A stretch of DNA of 64,000 nucleotides from Chryseobacterium aquifrigidense (GTDB lineage Bacteria; Bacteroidota; Bacteroidia; Flavobacteriales; Weeksellaceae): the NCBI RefSeq assembly GCF_006716485.1, contig NZ_VFPD01000001.1, positions 3,020,008 through 3,084,007 of the forward strand. Reading direction: 5' to 3'. A program made the position numbers and the translations under genes. Below are positions 16,674 through 26,071 of this stretch, piece after piece. Within the stretch, counting starts at the first letter, position 1; every line of letters begins with the position of its first letter. The notes beneath the pieces are model-generated. The model was not told the DNA's origin. It did no database searches and worked only from the letters and a program-made list of their open reading frames with translations.

Positions 16674-17894
16674 TTACCGTTTATTGGCAATGGGGGTTCT
16701 GAATTCTCCATATCCCATTAAACCATCATAATTTCTTCCAAATGGCGCATAATAAAGAAAGGCCTGATAAAGGTTTTCTGTCTGCCAGAAATTACCATTC
16801 ACTTCTCCAAAATTCAGAGCGCCATTTCCTTCTTTTGTAGCCAACACATAGTTATAAAACCCTTGTTTAAGGAATATTTTCGCTACATACTGCTTGGTGG
16901 ATGCGTCATACTGCATCTGATTTTCCTTGCCTGGCTTATAATTATTAAATCCTCCGAGCACATAAATTTCTTTATCCACAGGATCAGAGTCCAGATAGAA
17001 ATGAACCCATGAATAGTCAGCTTCTCTTTCCGCATCTCTCTCTCTTCCCAAGTCGTTTCTTCTGTAATACCATGCTCCATTCACATCTGGCTGATACTGA
17101 TAATTTAAAGGAAACGCCCATACCGGATGAAGGTAAGTCTGGTTGACATCATCTTTTATTTCAGTAGCACGCACCATATCCGCTGCCATGTTCATATTTT
17201 TATTATCGAAATAATAAAACTCATTGTCTCCCGGAAAAACAAGATTCATCTGCTGGAATAACACCTGATTTCCTAAAACACTACTAGGCTTAAGATTGGA
17301 AATCACCATATTCGGGTTGTTATTCTGCATCACATTCATGGTGATAGAATTGACATTGGAAGAAATATCACCCCCTTTCGGAGAAACATTCACTTCTACC
17401 CTCTGATTAACATTGGGATTTTTTGCATCCGCAAATCTCGAAATATTTAAACCCACAGCGGTTACATCTTCTACCAGATAGAATCTTTTTTTGAAAAGTG
17501 GCTGGTCTGCCGAATCTTTGTAGACAATCAATTCATAATTCCCTGAAACTTTCAGCTGGATTTTATCATTCGGAAAAACCAGTTTATAATGCGTATAAGC
17601 CTGCAATGTATTGAATGAATACTGAAACTGGTCCAGCAAAGCATTCATACTTCCGGTAGCAAATTCTGTAAAAAACAGATTATCTTCATTCCAGTTTCTG
17701 TCATAATGCTTGAAGGTATATCTGTAGATCTGACTGCCGTTTGTAAGATCATCAAAACCTAAAACCAATTGTTCACCTATCTTAATTACAGGGGTTTCAT
17801 CATTAGTCTGAGGATTGAACAGCTGAACACTTTGGATATTTTGTCCAAAAACCAGTCCGCCCAAAGAAAGTAAGAGTATTCGCAAAGTTTTCAT
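16674..17894 (-). CDS. Type IX secretion system plug protein (DUF5103)
   Basis: This 406-aa protein has a signal peptide (MKTLRILLLSLGGLVFGQ) and two beta-sandwich-like parts. FKHYDRNWNEDNLFFTEF and YFDNKNMNMA near the middle, and the C-terminal LGGFNNY..GFYNYVLAT section, are what I recognise as DUF5103. Proteins of this family plug the periplasmic face of the SprA translocon when it is not engaged. Its promoter region is shared with the divergent MBL gene. It fits with the several T9SS cargo proteins encoded in the window. Confidence 0.82.
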   Translation of the reverse strand: MKTLRILLLSLGGLVFGQNIQSVQLFNPQTNDETPVIKIGEQLVLGFDDLTNGSQIYRYTFKHYDRNWNEDNLFFTEFATGSMNALLDQFQYSFNTLQAYTHYKLVFPNDKIQLKVSGNYELIVYKDSADQPLFKKRFYLVEDVTAVGLNISRFADAKNPNVNQRVEVNVSPKGGDISSNVNSITMNVMQNNNPNMVISNLKPSSVLGNQVLFQQMNLVFPGDNEFYYFDNKNMNMAADMVRATEIKDDVNQTYLHPVWAFPLNYQYQPDVNGAWYYRRNDLGRERDAEREADYSWVHFYLDSDPVDKEIYVLGGFNNYKPGKENQMQYDASTKQYVAKIFLKQGFYNYVLATKEGNGALNFGEVNGNFWQTENLYQAFLYYAPFGRNYDGLMGYGEFRTPIANKR

Positions 17895-17938
17895 TATGAC
17901 GAAGATAACGAAAAATAGCCATTTTCTTAATAATATCG

Positions 17939-17946
17939 TATTTTTG
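17939..17946 (+). promoter_or_regulatory. -7 box for the MBL hydrolase gene
   Basis: TATTTTTG fits TAnnTTTG and lies 18 nt before the ATG at 17965. Starts further upstream would precede the promoter and are unlikely. Confidence 0.55.
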
Positions 17947-17964
17947 AATCAAAAATATTCAGAT

Positions 17965-18603
17965 ATGCTTCAGATTCAAGGTTTCGTATTCAACTTTGCG
18001 AGTGAAAATACTTATATCATCTATAACGAAAATAAAAATGCCTGGTTAATCGATCCGGGAAATATGAATGCTCAGGAAACTCAGGCTATTCATAATTTTA
18101 TTACAGAGAAAGAACTGAAGATTCAGAAAATTCTTTTAACCCACGCTCATATTGATCATGTATTGGGACTTCAGTGGGCTTTTGACAAATTCAATGTACC
18201 TGTCAGTATGCATCAGGAAGATCAGGAAGTACTGGATATGCTTCAGGCAAGTGGTATGCGGTTCGGAATGCAGATCAACCCTGTAAAAGTGAATATAGAA
18301 TATGTGAAGGAAGGTGACGAACTGGATCTGGATGGAGAAAAGTTCAAAATCTATCATGTTCCGGGACATTCTCCGGGAAGCGTTGTCTATCACAATGATA
18401 CACAGAAGTTCATGATTTCGGGTGACGTTCTTTTTGAAGGAAGTATCGGAAGAACAGATCTGTATAAAGGAAATTATGACCAGCTGATCGAAGGAATTCA
18501 ATCGAAACTTTTTATTTTAGATAATGATACCCAGGTTTTCTCAGGACATGGAAATCCTACATCGATTGGTTTTGAGAAACAGTATAATCCGTTTTTGAAG
18601 TAA
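17965..18603 (+). CDS. MBL-fold metallo-hydrolase (glyoxalase II-like)
   Basis: This 212-aa protein has the metal motif THAHIDHVLG near residue 60, GHSPGSV near 135, SGDVLFEGSIGRTD near 155 and a final SGHGNPTSIG near 195, all in the order expected for a binuclear metallo-beta-lactamase-fold hydrolase. It resembles YcbL-type short glyoxalase II enzymes that hydrolyse thioesters. The substrate is not provable here. An earlier in-frame codon is excluded because the promoter box lies downstream of it. Confidence 0.9.
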   Translation: MLQIQGFVFNFASENTYIIYNENKNAWLIDPGNMNAQETQAIHNFITEKELKIQKILLTHAHIDHVLGLQWAFDKFNVPVSMHQEDQEVLDMLQASGMRFGMQINPVKVNIEYVKEGDELDLDGEKFKIYHVPGHSPGSVVYHNDTQKFMISGDVLFEGSIGRTDLYKGNYDQLIEGIQSKLFILDNDTQVFSGHGNPTSIGFEKQYNPFLK

Positions 18604-18988
18604 AAGGGTCGGAGGGTTTGAGAGTTTGAGAGATTGAGGGTTTTAATTGTACCAACGTCTGAAATCAAAACTTAAATCTGATACTTATATAAAAATCATT
18701 CTATAAAATTTAAACATAATTAACAGGTCGCTCCTCCGGAGCTTTATTTTACGGTGATCTCATTTTTCTACTAACAGTTTATCCCGATGGGATCAAATTT
18801 AGCTCCAATGGGAGCTAACTGTTAATATAACGTATATGTTTTAACGTTAGAGCTCCGGAGGAGCGACCTGTTAATCCATGATATAAATATTGATATTTCC
18901 AATGTATTTAGACTTTTTATCGGAAATAATAAAAAAATACAAAACCGTCAGAAATTCTAACGGTTTTGCTGTTATAAAGAAATAGAAT
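18604..18988. other. Intergenic region holding a nested inverted-repeat element
   Basis: Word-repeat DNA (GAGAGTTTGAGAGATTGAGGG) follows the MBL stop, then the 157-bp dyad element annotated separately. Next to the TonB gene, minus-strand AACCGT..ACGGTT at 18943-18964 with adjacent T-rich DNA could act as that gene's terminator. No ORF. Confidence 0.5.
18719..18875. repeat. 157-bp element with 25-bp perfect terminal inverted repeats and nested palindromes
   Basis: The outer arms at 18719-18743 and 18851-18875 are perfect 25-bp complements (reading inward from ATTAACAGGTCGC). Inside are a second arm pair TAACAGTT (18772-18779) / AACTGTTA (18817-18824), a palindrome ATCCCGATGGGAT (18781-18793) and a hairpin AGCTCC-AATG-GGAGCT (18801-18816). 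It has no coding capacity. The structure suggests a MITE- or REP-like mobile repeat. Confidence 0.8.
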
Positions 18989-21430
18989 TTAGAAATCCAA
19001 TGTGATGGATGCTCTGGCAGCGGCTCCCATAATAGGTCTTGCCATGATGATTCCGTCTCCATTTGGAGAACCTGCTCTTGGATCACCTTCTGTGATTCCG
19101 ATGGTATTAAAGATATTGGTTCCATCCACTGCAAAGCGTATTTTCCCTAGCTGATAAGACATTCCCGCCCCAAATTCTGTGAAAGAAGGCAACGTCTGTA
19201 CGTTCTTTTCATCCTGGAAACGTTTTCCATAATAATTCATACTTACATAGGCTCTCCATGATTTGGTAATATTGACTGCCGGTGAAAGATTAAAATAAAA
19301 CTTCGGCATTCTTCTTACTACATTTCCTTCAAGAACACTTCCTGCTTCAAGATTCTTATATTTTGGGCTTTGAATGGTTCCATTAAAGGTAACTTCCAAG
19401 ATATTATTGAATAATCGGGCATAACCTTCTAATTCAACTCCATAATTTTCTGTATTGGCAAATGTATTTTCAGACTTTCCATCTGAGAAGATATCTGTAA
19501 ATGACAGGTTTTTTAATGTGGAATAGAACGGAATCACTGCTACATCAAAAGTACGCGAGTAATATTTATATCCAACCTCCAATTGGTTTGTTGTTACTGA
19601 TTTTAAAGGTTTATCAGGGTTTGGATTGGAGAAATAGTTGTAATAAGCTTCCTCATTCGGTGATCTGAAACCGTTAGAAAAACGTGCATACACTGCATTC
19701 TCTCTGTTGATTTTATAATTAGCTGCCGCCGTGAAGGATACTTTATCAATATTATAATTCCAATAGGTATATTTGTTTCCCAATACACTCATATTATCAT
19801 CAGCGGTTGTTGTGTTGAAGCTGTGAGTTCCATCAGTTGTTAACCCTGAATTATTTAAATTCGAACTTGTTGTATTGGCAAAATTTCCTTTGTAATAATC
19901 GTGGCTGTAACGAAGACCTCCATTTACACTTAAAGCATCGGTAATGTTGTAATCAAGGTTTACATAAAGGTCATTCAAACTTCCCTGAGTCTGAGTTCTT
20001 CTTTGTAAGAATGTCATATCCATTACTCCGTTGTAGGTTTTAGAATACCCATTATCAGACGGACTCATAGAAGGGTTTACCAGATTTAAAAGCTCAGGTC
20101 TGTCCGTAGCAGTTGCCAGAACATTACTCCAGTTCCAATATTGCTGAGATTTCCAGTTGGATTTGTAAAATCCTGCGGTAACATTTCCTTTATCGAATTT
20201 ATAATTGAATTGTAAGTCATTCACGAAGTTATTCATCTGCTTGTCGATTGCCCAGAATCCTAATTTTTGTACATACTCAGGGTTGACAACAGCTCCGTTG
20301 CTTACCAGAGAATACTGATAGTTACTCATTCCAAGTCCACCGTCTTTCACAGCATCAGTGGCATATTTAGAAGCTAGTTTTGGGCCTCCTGCCGGGAAAA
20401 TCCCAGTATAATTCATATTGATATCGGTATATCTGGTTTTGTTTAAAACCGTGAAATTATTTCCAAGATCATATTTAAATTCAGCACCCAATACATCTAC
20501 TTTCGGATGGATTCCATCTTCAAGATTTCTGTTGAAAAATCCGCCTCCTGCCTGTGGAATATTCAGCTGGCTGATGGCTCTGTAGCTGTAGGTTCCATAA
20601 TTAGGATCAAACCCCTGGAATCCTTTCAGCTTGTTACCGTTTTGTACCAAAGGAATCGGAAGGAAGAATGTATTTCTGTCATCCAGTTTTTTGTAATATA
20701 CTTTTACATACCCTTTATCGAAAACATATTTCAGGTTCATTCTTATCTGTCCGCCGTTATTGGCTTTGAAACCTGTTTTTCTGATTCCGTCATCTGTTCT
20801 GTAAAAACCACCGACATTAAAAAATAATTTATCCTGAACTAAAGCTCCTCCCACGTTTACATCGGTACGCATTAATCCATAAGTACTTGTTTCAAGTTTT
20901 GCTGTACCTCTGAAATCATTAGTTCCTTCCCTGGTAATAAAGTTGATCAGACCTCCTGGAGAATTCGTTGCATAAATAGATCCGGAACCTCCTCTCAAGG
21001 CTTCCATACGGCTGACCGAATTGTCTACACGGAAAAAGTTATCTGCATTGGCAAACTGAAGCGCTCCGTCTTCAAAAACCGGAAGACCGTCTTCCTGAAC
21101 CTGTACAAATTCGTACGCTCCTGCAGAAGGAATCCCTCTTGCAAAAAGGTTGTTTCCTACTTCTCCTCCTGAAGTTTCCACGGCAAATCCCGGAACTCTC
21201 TGTAATAAAGCAGCAGCACTGATCGGATTCTGCTTCTGGATTTCTTTGGCACTAAATGTGGAAATCGCTGTACTGGATTCTATTTTTTTCTTTGGATTTG
21301 AGTTTCCTGTGATGACAATCTGATCGATAGAGGAAACTTTTGCAGAATCCTGCGGCGTTTCCTGGGCATAAGCATTATTAAAATATAATGTAGCTGTTGC
21401 GGCGATTAAAAAGATTGATTTTTTTTTCAT
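18989..21430 (-). CDS. TonB-dependent outer-membrane receptor
   Basis: This 813-aa receptor starts at the ATG giving MKKKSIFLIAATATLYF, a signal peptide ending in AYAQ. A TonB-box/plug domain covers about 30-170 (IDQIVITGNSNPKKK, LQRVPGFAVE, MEALRGGSGSIYATNSPGGLINF) and a 22-strand barrel takes the rest, ending in aromatic-terminated ITLDF. It is the last gene of an MFS/trehalase/receptor operon, 22 nt after the trehalase gene. By context it probably takes up trehalose or trehalose-containing oligomers. Siderophore uptake cannot be excluded from sequence alone. Confidence 0.92.
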   Translation of the reverse strand: MKKKSIFLIAATATLYFNNAYAQETPQDSAKVSSIDQIVITGNSNPKKKIESSTAISTFSAKEIQKQNPISAAALLQRVPGFAVETSGGEVGNNLFARGIPSAGAYEFVQVQEDGLPVFEDGALQFANADNFFRVDNSVSRMEALRGGSGSIYATNSPGGLINFITREGTNDFRGTAKLETSTYGLMRTDVNVGGALVQDKLFFNVGGFYRTDDGIRKTGFKANNGGQIRMNLKYVFDKGYVKVYYKKLDDRNTFFLPIPLVQNGNKLKGFQGFDPNYGTYSYRAISQLNIPQAGGGFFNRNLEDGIHPKVDVLGAEFKYDLGNNFTVLNKTRYTDINMNYTGIFPAGGPKLASKYATDAVKDGGLGMSNYQYSLVSNGAVVNPEYVQKLGFWAIDKQMNNFVNDLQFNYKFDKGNVTAGFYKSNWKSQQYWNWSNVLATATDRPELLNLVNPSMSPSDNGYSKTYNGVMDMTFLQRRTQTQGSLNDLYVNLDYNITDALSVNGGLRYSHDYYKGNFANTTSSNLNNSGLTTDGTHSFNTTTADDNMSVLGNKYTYWNYNIDKVSFTAAANYKINRENAVYARFSNGFRSPNEEAYYNYFSNPNPDKPLKSVTTNQLEVGYKYYSRTFDVAVIPFYSTLKNLSFTDIFSDGKSENTFANTENYGVELEGYARLFNNILEVTFNGTIQSPKYKNLEAGSVLEGNVVRRMPKFYFNLSPAVNITKSWRAYVSMNYYGKRFQDEKNVQTLPSFTEFGAGMSYQLGKIRFAVDGTNIFNTIGITEGDPRAGSPNGDGIIMARPIMGAAARASITLDF

Positions 21431-21452
21431 AGCCTTATTTTTATAGTTAGTT

Positions 21453-22934
21453 TCAGTTTTGTTGTAATTGTAAATACACTCCATTCGTCCAACCGAATCC
21501 GTCCTGATTGGGGTATTCCCCGCCGCCTGCTATTGTTTCTGTGTCTAATGCATTGTATTTTTCCATCAGTTTCCCGGTATTTTTGTAGACTCTTTCTACA
21601 TTGGAACACCAGTTGTTTTTAATTTTTTCTGCCAGCTCATCAAAGCCGTAATTTTTCATTGCTTTAAAGCCAAGCCATTGATAAGGAGCCCACGCATTGG
21701 GAAGATCCCACTGCTGCCCTGAGTTTTTAGTGGTGGTAACAAGCCCGCCACGATAAAGGAACTTTTCAGCAACAGTGTTGGCAACAGCCTCAGCCTGTTT
21801 CTGATCTGCAATACCCAGGAATAAAGGGTAAAGAGCAGCAATATGTTCAGACGGTGTTTTTGTGTTTTTTTTTGTGTGATAATCTTTATAATTGTTAGTA
21901 TTTCCATCCCAGAAATATTTATTGATCATCTGTCTTCGGCTTGCTGCTCTTTCTGAAAAATAATTTTCTTTTTCACTCAGATCCTGAAGTGCTGAAGATT
22001 TTGCCAAAGTCATCTCCAAATGCCATAAAAGGCAGTTCAGATCAACCTGTGCAAGATTCAGAGTTTCTATCGTCTGTATATGTTCTCCGTCCGCAAACCA
22101 TCTGCTGGAAAAATCCCAGCCTGATTCACAGGCGCTTCTTATATTTCTGTAAAATTCTTCTCCTGAAGCTGTTTCATGATCTTCAATATCGATCAGATAA
22201 CTTTCGGGACGTGGTGCATTTTCTGCATCATAATAACGGTTCAGAATATCTCCGGCTGCTGTTCTCACCACTCTTTTTACCCTGGCATTGTTTTCAAGCC
22301 CTTCTTCACCATCCATCCAGAAAGCATATTCTTTGTCCAATGTTTCATGGTATTGTGTATAAATTGTTTCATCATGCGTTGTTTCAAAAAGGAGATCAAG
22401 CATTAATGAAAAGTAAGGAGGCTGCGATCTGCTCAGGAAATGCGTTCTGCTAGCATTCGGAACAAATCCTACATTTTGGATCAGGTAAGAACAGTTTTCA
22501 ATAATGTTTTTCATCATTTCCACTCTGCCGGACACTTGCAGTCCAAGCATGATAAAATAACTGTCCCAATAGAAAAACTCATTAAAACGGCCTCCGGGAA
22601 CAATGTAAGGTTTAGGTAATTTTAAAAGAGTACCCTTTTCTTCATACGCTGTACGGGTAAGCTCATCCCACAACTTTTCGATATGTTCACGAATGGGAAG
22701 CTGGTCTTCTCTCTGCACAGAAACTCTTGCCCCTAAAAAGTCAAAATGAGTCATCACAAAATCTTTCAGATCAAAACCTTCTGCATTTTTTGATTGTTCA
22801 TAGTCCTCATTGATCTTTGCTATGGGAAACAGAGGAACTGCATCCGTCATCATTTTCTGATCTTCAAAAATTTCAGATCTCTGTACATCATCAAACAGAC
22901 TTTGAATTTCGTTTATATAAAGCTGATTACTCAT
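21453..22934 (-). CDS. treF: Trehalase, glycoside hydrolase family 37
   Basis: This 493-aa enzyme hydrolyses trehalose to two glucose. Both family signatures are present: PGGRFNEFFYWDSYF near residue 112 and QQWDLPNAWAPYQWLGF near 415. No signal peptide is seen, so it should act in the cytoplasm like TreF rather than periplasmic TreA. The stop of the MFS gene is 2 nt upstream, so the two are co-translated. Symbol by analogy only. Confidence 0.9.
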   Translation of the reverse strand: MSNQLYINEIQSLFDDVQRSEIFEDQKMMTDAVPLFPIAKINEDYEQSKNAEGFDLKDFVMTHFDFLGARVSVQREDQLPIREHIEKLWDELTRTAYEEKGTLLKLPKPYIVPGGRFNEFFYWDSYFIMLGLQVSGRVEMMKNIIENCSYLIQNVGFVPNASRTHFLSRSQPPYFSLMLDLLFETTHDETIYTQYHETLDKEYAFWMDGEEGLENNARVKRVVRTAAGDILNRYYDAENAPRPESYLIDIEDHETASGEEFYRNIRSACESGWDFSSRWFADGEHIQTIETLNLAQVDLNCLLWHLEMTLAKSSALQDLSEKENYFSERAASRRQMINKYFWDGNTNNYKDYHTKKNTKTPSEHIAALYPLFLGIADQKQAEAVANTVAEKFLYRGGLVTTTKNSGQQWDLPNAWAPYQWLGFKAMKNYGFDELAEKIKNNWCSNVERVYKNTGKLMEKYNALDTETIAGGGEYPNQDGFGWTNGVYLQLQQN

Positions 22935-22936
22935 TG

Positions 22937-24166
22937 TTATTTTTTAGGATTAATTTTTAATTTATTCATGAAAACCGCGGAGGTGATCAGTAATGAAAGC
23001 GGAATCAGGGAAAGATAAAATGCCTGCTGACCGCTGAACTCCTGAAACACAAAACCGGTGATAATAGAACCGATAGTTCCTCCGATTGCTGAGAACACAA
23101 CAATCAGTCCTGACATCGCACTGTGCAGATATTTCGGGATAGATGCCAGAATTACAGAATTAATGCTCGGATAAATGGGTGCCAGCAAACCTCCCATCAA
23201 AGGAAATAAATAAACAACCAAAGGAGCATTCATCCAGTTTGTATTCGTATCAATATGAATATTATGGGTCAATGGTAAAACCAACAGTAAACTGATAGCA
23301 AAACCAACTACACAGAAAGAAACCACATAGATCCAGCTGAATTTTTTGGAGAAGAATCCCGATAAAAATCTTCCCAATGCAAAAGCTCCTGCTAAAACGG
23401 CACCTGCCTGGATACTCATAGAAGTAGGCACTTTTAAAATTTCTTTATAAAAAGTAGGCGTCCACGTCTGAAAGCTTTGCTCTACCAATACAAAAAGAAA
23501 AGCACATAATAAAAAGCACAATACTTTTTTATAGCTGAATAAACTTACACTGTTTTTTAAATCACCCAAGAGGTCTGTTTTCTCACTTTTAGCTTCCTGT
23601 TCGTTCAGTTTTGAAAAGAATAAGAATAAAAAAGACAGCGTTGAAAGAGCTCCCAGCACCCAATATACATTCAGCCATTCTGTAGATTTCGGATTATGAT
23701 CATCAATATATAAGCTGAACAAAACATTTCCTGCCAATACTCCGACCATAAAAAAACCTTCCAGAAATCCCATAAAACTGGAATGTTCCTTATCTGTTTC
23801 CGTTACCAGCCCGATAGAGGTAAAAACCGATATTTTGATTAATGCAAAGGAAACTCCTACCGTTGCAAATAATAATTTGAATACCCAAAAATCATTGGTA
23901 AAAGGCATTACAAAACACATGCAGCTTACCAAAAGCAAGGCGGTCAGCATTGATTTTTTGATTCCTATCTTCGGAAGAAATGAAGCCAGAATGAAAGAAC
24001 ATATAGCAATGGGAAGATCTTTGAAGCCTTCCAAAACACTGGCCGATGATTTTGAAATTCCAAAGTTCTGCTGTACCTGTAGAATGACTGTTCCTACAGA
24101 ATTCAGAAGAATGGCAAAGACAAAATAGTTTAAAAATAAAACGGCCTTGATGTTAAGATTTCTCAT
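22937..24166 (-). CDS. MFS sugar transporter
   Basis: This 409-aa inner-membrane protein has about 12 hydrophobic segments and a loop near 195 (LNEQEAKSEKTDLLGD). The overall pattern is that of major facilitator transporters, close to the fucose-permease-like sugar group. Its place directly before a cytoplasmic trehalase suggests it imports trehalose. That is inference from context. Confidence 0.87.
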   Translation of the reverse strand: MRNLNIKAVLFLNYFVFAILLNSVGTVILQVQQNFGISKSSASVLEGFKDLPIAICSFILASFLPKIGIKKSMLTALLLVSCMCFVMPFTNDFWVFKLLFATVGVSFALIKISVFTSIGLVTETDKEHSSFMGFLEGFFMVGVLAGNVLFSLYIDDHNPKSTEWLNVYWVLGALSTLSFLFLFFSKLNEQEAKSEKTDLLGDLKNSVSLFSYKKVLCFLLCAFLFVLVEQSFQTWTPTFYKEILKVPTSMSIQAGAVLAGAFALGRFLSGFFSKKFSWIYVVSFCVVGFAISLLLVLPLTHNIHIDTNTNWMNAPLVVYLFPLMGGLLAPIYPSINSVILASIPKYLHSAMSGLIVVFSAIGGTIGSIITGFVFQEFSGQQAFYLSLIPLSLLITSAVFMNKLKINPKK

Positions 24167-24201
24167 TCAGGTTATTTCTTGTCGGCTAAGATAGAAGCAT
24201 T

Positions 24202-24224
24202 TGTGTTAACGATAATTTAACACA
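24202..24224. promoter_or_regulatory. Inverted repeat in the divergent promoter of the trehalose locus
   Basis: TGTGTTAA and TTAACACA form a perfect 8-bp dyad with a 7-nt spacer, between the MFS operon start and the AraC gene. It is a candidate operator for the local regulator. AraC proteins often use direct repeats, so assignment is open. Confidence 0.45.
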
Positions 24225-24289
24225 GTAAATGAATATTTGAACTATATTAATATATTTACTATTTTTAGTAATTAAATATGATTAATTAA

Positions 24290-25195
24290 ATGAAAGTTAC
24301 TTTTGAAAGGGTTATCCCTAATGAAAAGAGTTCATTCCGCACGATTCATAATAATTCCCCTATTTCAGAATTCAAATGGGAATACCATTATCATCCCGAA
24401 ATTGAGCTGGTATGTGTGATTTCCGGGAGTGGTACCCGCCACGTGGGCTATCATAAAAGTAATTATACGAACGGAGATCTGGTACTCATCGGATCGAATA
24501 TTCCTCATTCCGGATTTGGCCTGAATTCTATTGATCCGCATGAAGAAATTGTCCTCCAGTTCAAGGAAGAAGTTCTACAGTTTCCTCAGCAGGAAGTAGA
24601 AGTAAGATCCATCAAAAACCTGTTGGAACTTTCAAAATATGGAATTCATTTTCATCATAAAGTTAAAAAAGTAATGCTTCCCAAACTGAAACTGATGCTG
24701 GAATCTGAAGGCTACAAAAGATATTTATTATTGCTTGAAATTCTTTTTGAACTTTCAAAATGTGAAGATTATGATCTGTTGAATAAAGAAATCATGCCCT
24801 ACACCATTATTTCAAAAAATAAAACCCGCCTTGAAAACATCTTCACTTATGTAGAACATCATTACGACAAGGAAATTGATATTGAAGACGTGGCAAAACT
24901 TGCCAACCTCACTTTACCTGCTTTCTGCAATTTCTTTAAAAAAGCCACCCAGATTACGTTTACAGAGTTTGTGAACCGCTATAGAATTAATAAAGCATGC
25001 CTGCTGATGGCGCAGGACAGATCTATTTCAGAATGCAGTTATCAATGTGGATTTAATAATGTGACCTATTTTAACAGAATGTTTAAAAAATATACAGGAA
25101 AGACTCCTTCTGAGTTTATCAGAAATTACTCTCATAATAAAGTGAATGTGGATCTGAAGGTTGAAAAGGAGACTAAGGTTAAAGCAAGTTTTTAA
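24290..25195 (+). CDS. AraC-family transcriptional regulator
   Basis: This 301-aa regulator has an N-terminal cupin domain (EYHYHPEIELVCVISGSGTRHVG near 30) for ligand binding and a C-terminal double HTH (DIEDVAKLANLTLPAFCNFF near 200, then RSISECSYQCGFNNVTYFNRMFKKYTGKTPSEF in outline near 245). It is divergent from the trehalase operon and is the likely sugar-responsive activator of it. The last ~20 residues are a Lys-rich tail. Confidence 0.92.
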   Translation: MKVTFERVIPNEKSSFRTIHNNSPISEFKWEYHYHPEIELVCVISGSGTRHVGYHKSNYTNGDLVLIGSNIPHSGFGLNSIDPHEEIVLQFKEEVLQFPQQEVEVRSIKNLLELSKYGIHFHHKVKKVMLPKLKLMLESEGYKRYLLLLEILFELSKCEDYDLLNKEIMPYTIISKNKTRLENIFTYVEHHYDKEIDIEDVAKLANLTLPAFCNFFKKATQITFTEFVNRYRINKACLLMAQDRSISECSYQCGFNNVTYFNRMFKKYTGKTPSEFIRNYSHNKVNVDLKVEKETKVKASF

Positions 25196-25489
25196 TAGTA
25201 GTATAAATTCCTGAGGACAATTCGTATGGTTATACTAAGCGTTATACTTGTCCATTCCGTAGGAATCCAGGCTTACATTTCAGAAGTTTATAATAAAGGA
25301 ATGCAAACTGTGTTGAGACTCTACGGAGTGACAAAGCGTAGGAAGAAATTTACTATGTATTAAAAATCTGCGTCATCTGCAAAATCTGCGAGAGAAAAGA
25401 ACCCTGCAAGAAACAAAAAAAGCTACCCCAAAAGAGCAGCTTTGTATTATTGAGTAAAACCAGTAACTAAATAAACCAGCAACCAGTAA
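25196..25489. other. Intergenic region with terminator between AraC and thioredoxin-like genes
   Basis: No ORF. It contains CTACGGAGTGACAAAGCG and GTTATACTTGTCC-type words typical of short intergenic repeats. Near its end AAAAGCT (25417-25423) and AGCTTTG (25438-25444) form a weak bidirectional hairpin. Confidence 0.4.
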
Positions 25490-26044
25490 TTATTTCCATT
25501 TAATATTGCATCCCATGCTTGGTCTTTGAATTTCTTCCTGAGCTTCCCCAGCCAAAAGATTTTCAAAAGCAATAATCAGATCTTCTCCGGTTACATCTTT
25601 ATTATTTCCAGGTCTTGAATCATCCATCTGGCCTCTGTATACAAGGTCAAGCTTATCATCAAAGAAATAAAAATCCGGTGTGCAAGCGGCATCATAAGCT
25701 TTAGCTACAGCCTGGCTTTCATCAAACAGATAAGGGAAATCAAATCTCCTTTCAATCTGGAATTCGATCATTTTTTCCGGAGAATCTGCCGGATATTTTT
25801 CAATATCATTAGCATTGATAGCAATGAATTCAATTCCACGCTCGTTATAATCTTCGTACAGTTCATTGATCTTATCAATCACATGAAGAACAAACGGACA
25901 GTGGTTACACATAAAGATCACCAATGTACCTTTTTCTCCTTTCAGTTCATCCAAAGACTGAAGTTCATTCGTTTTTGACGGGTTAGGAAGTTCAAAAAAC
26001 GGAGCTTTTGTTCCTAATGCCAGCATATTTGAGGGAGTATTCAT
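25490..26044 (-). CDS. Thioredoxin-fold / AhpC-TSA-like protein
   Basis: This 184-aa cytoplasmic protein has the redox motif CNHCPF at Cys46 and Cys49, IEFIAINANDIEKYP and a second Cys-containing region ACTPDFYFFD near 116. It matches the peroxiredoxin-like thioredoxin family proteins common in Bacteroidota. The C-terminal MGCNIKWK is also typical of the group. The exact substrate is unknown. It has its own promoter box at 26064. Confidence 0.88.
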   Translation of the reverse strand: MNTPSNMLALGTKAPFFELPNPSKTNELQSLDELKGEKGTLVIFMCNHCPFVLHVIDKINELYEDYNERGIEFIAINANDIEKYPADSPEKMIEFQIERRFDFPYLFDESQAVAKAYDAACTPDFYFFDDKLDLVYRGQMDDSRPGNNKDVTGEDLIIAFENLLAGEAQEEIQRPSMGCNIKWK

Positions 26045-26063
26045 ATCCTTATTTCTTTAGTGG

Positions 26064-26071
26064 CAAAGATA
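26064..26071 (-). promoter_or_regulatory. -7 box for the thioredoxin-like gene
   Basis: TATCTTTG on the minus strand, ending 19 nt before the ATG. No clear -33 TTG at the expected spacing. Confidence 0.5.

Noticed and set aside
21941..22453. 170-codon plus-strand ORF antisense to trehalase
   Set aside because: The minus strand carries an intact GH37 enzyme with both signatures. The antisense frame is His/Ser/Leu-rich shadow.
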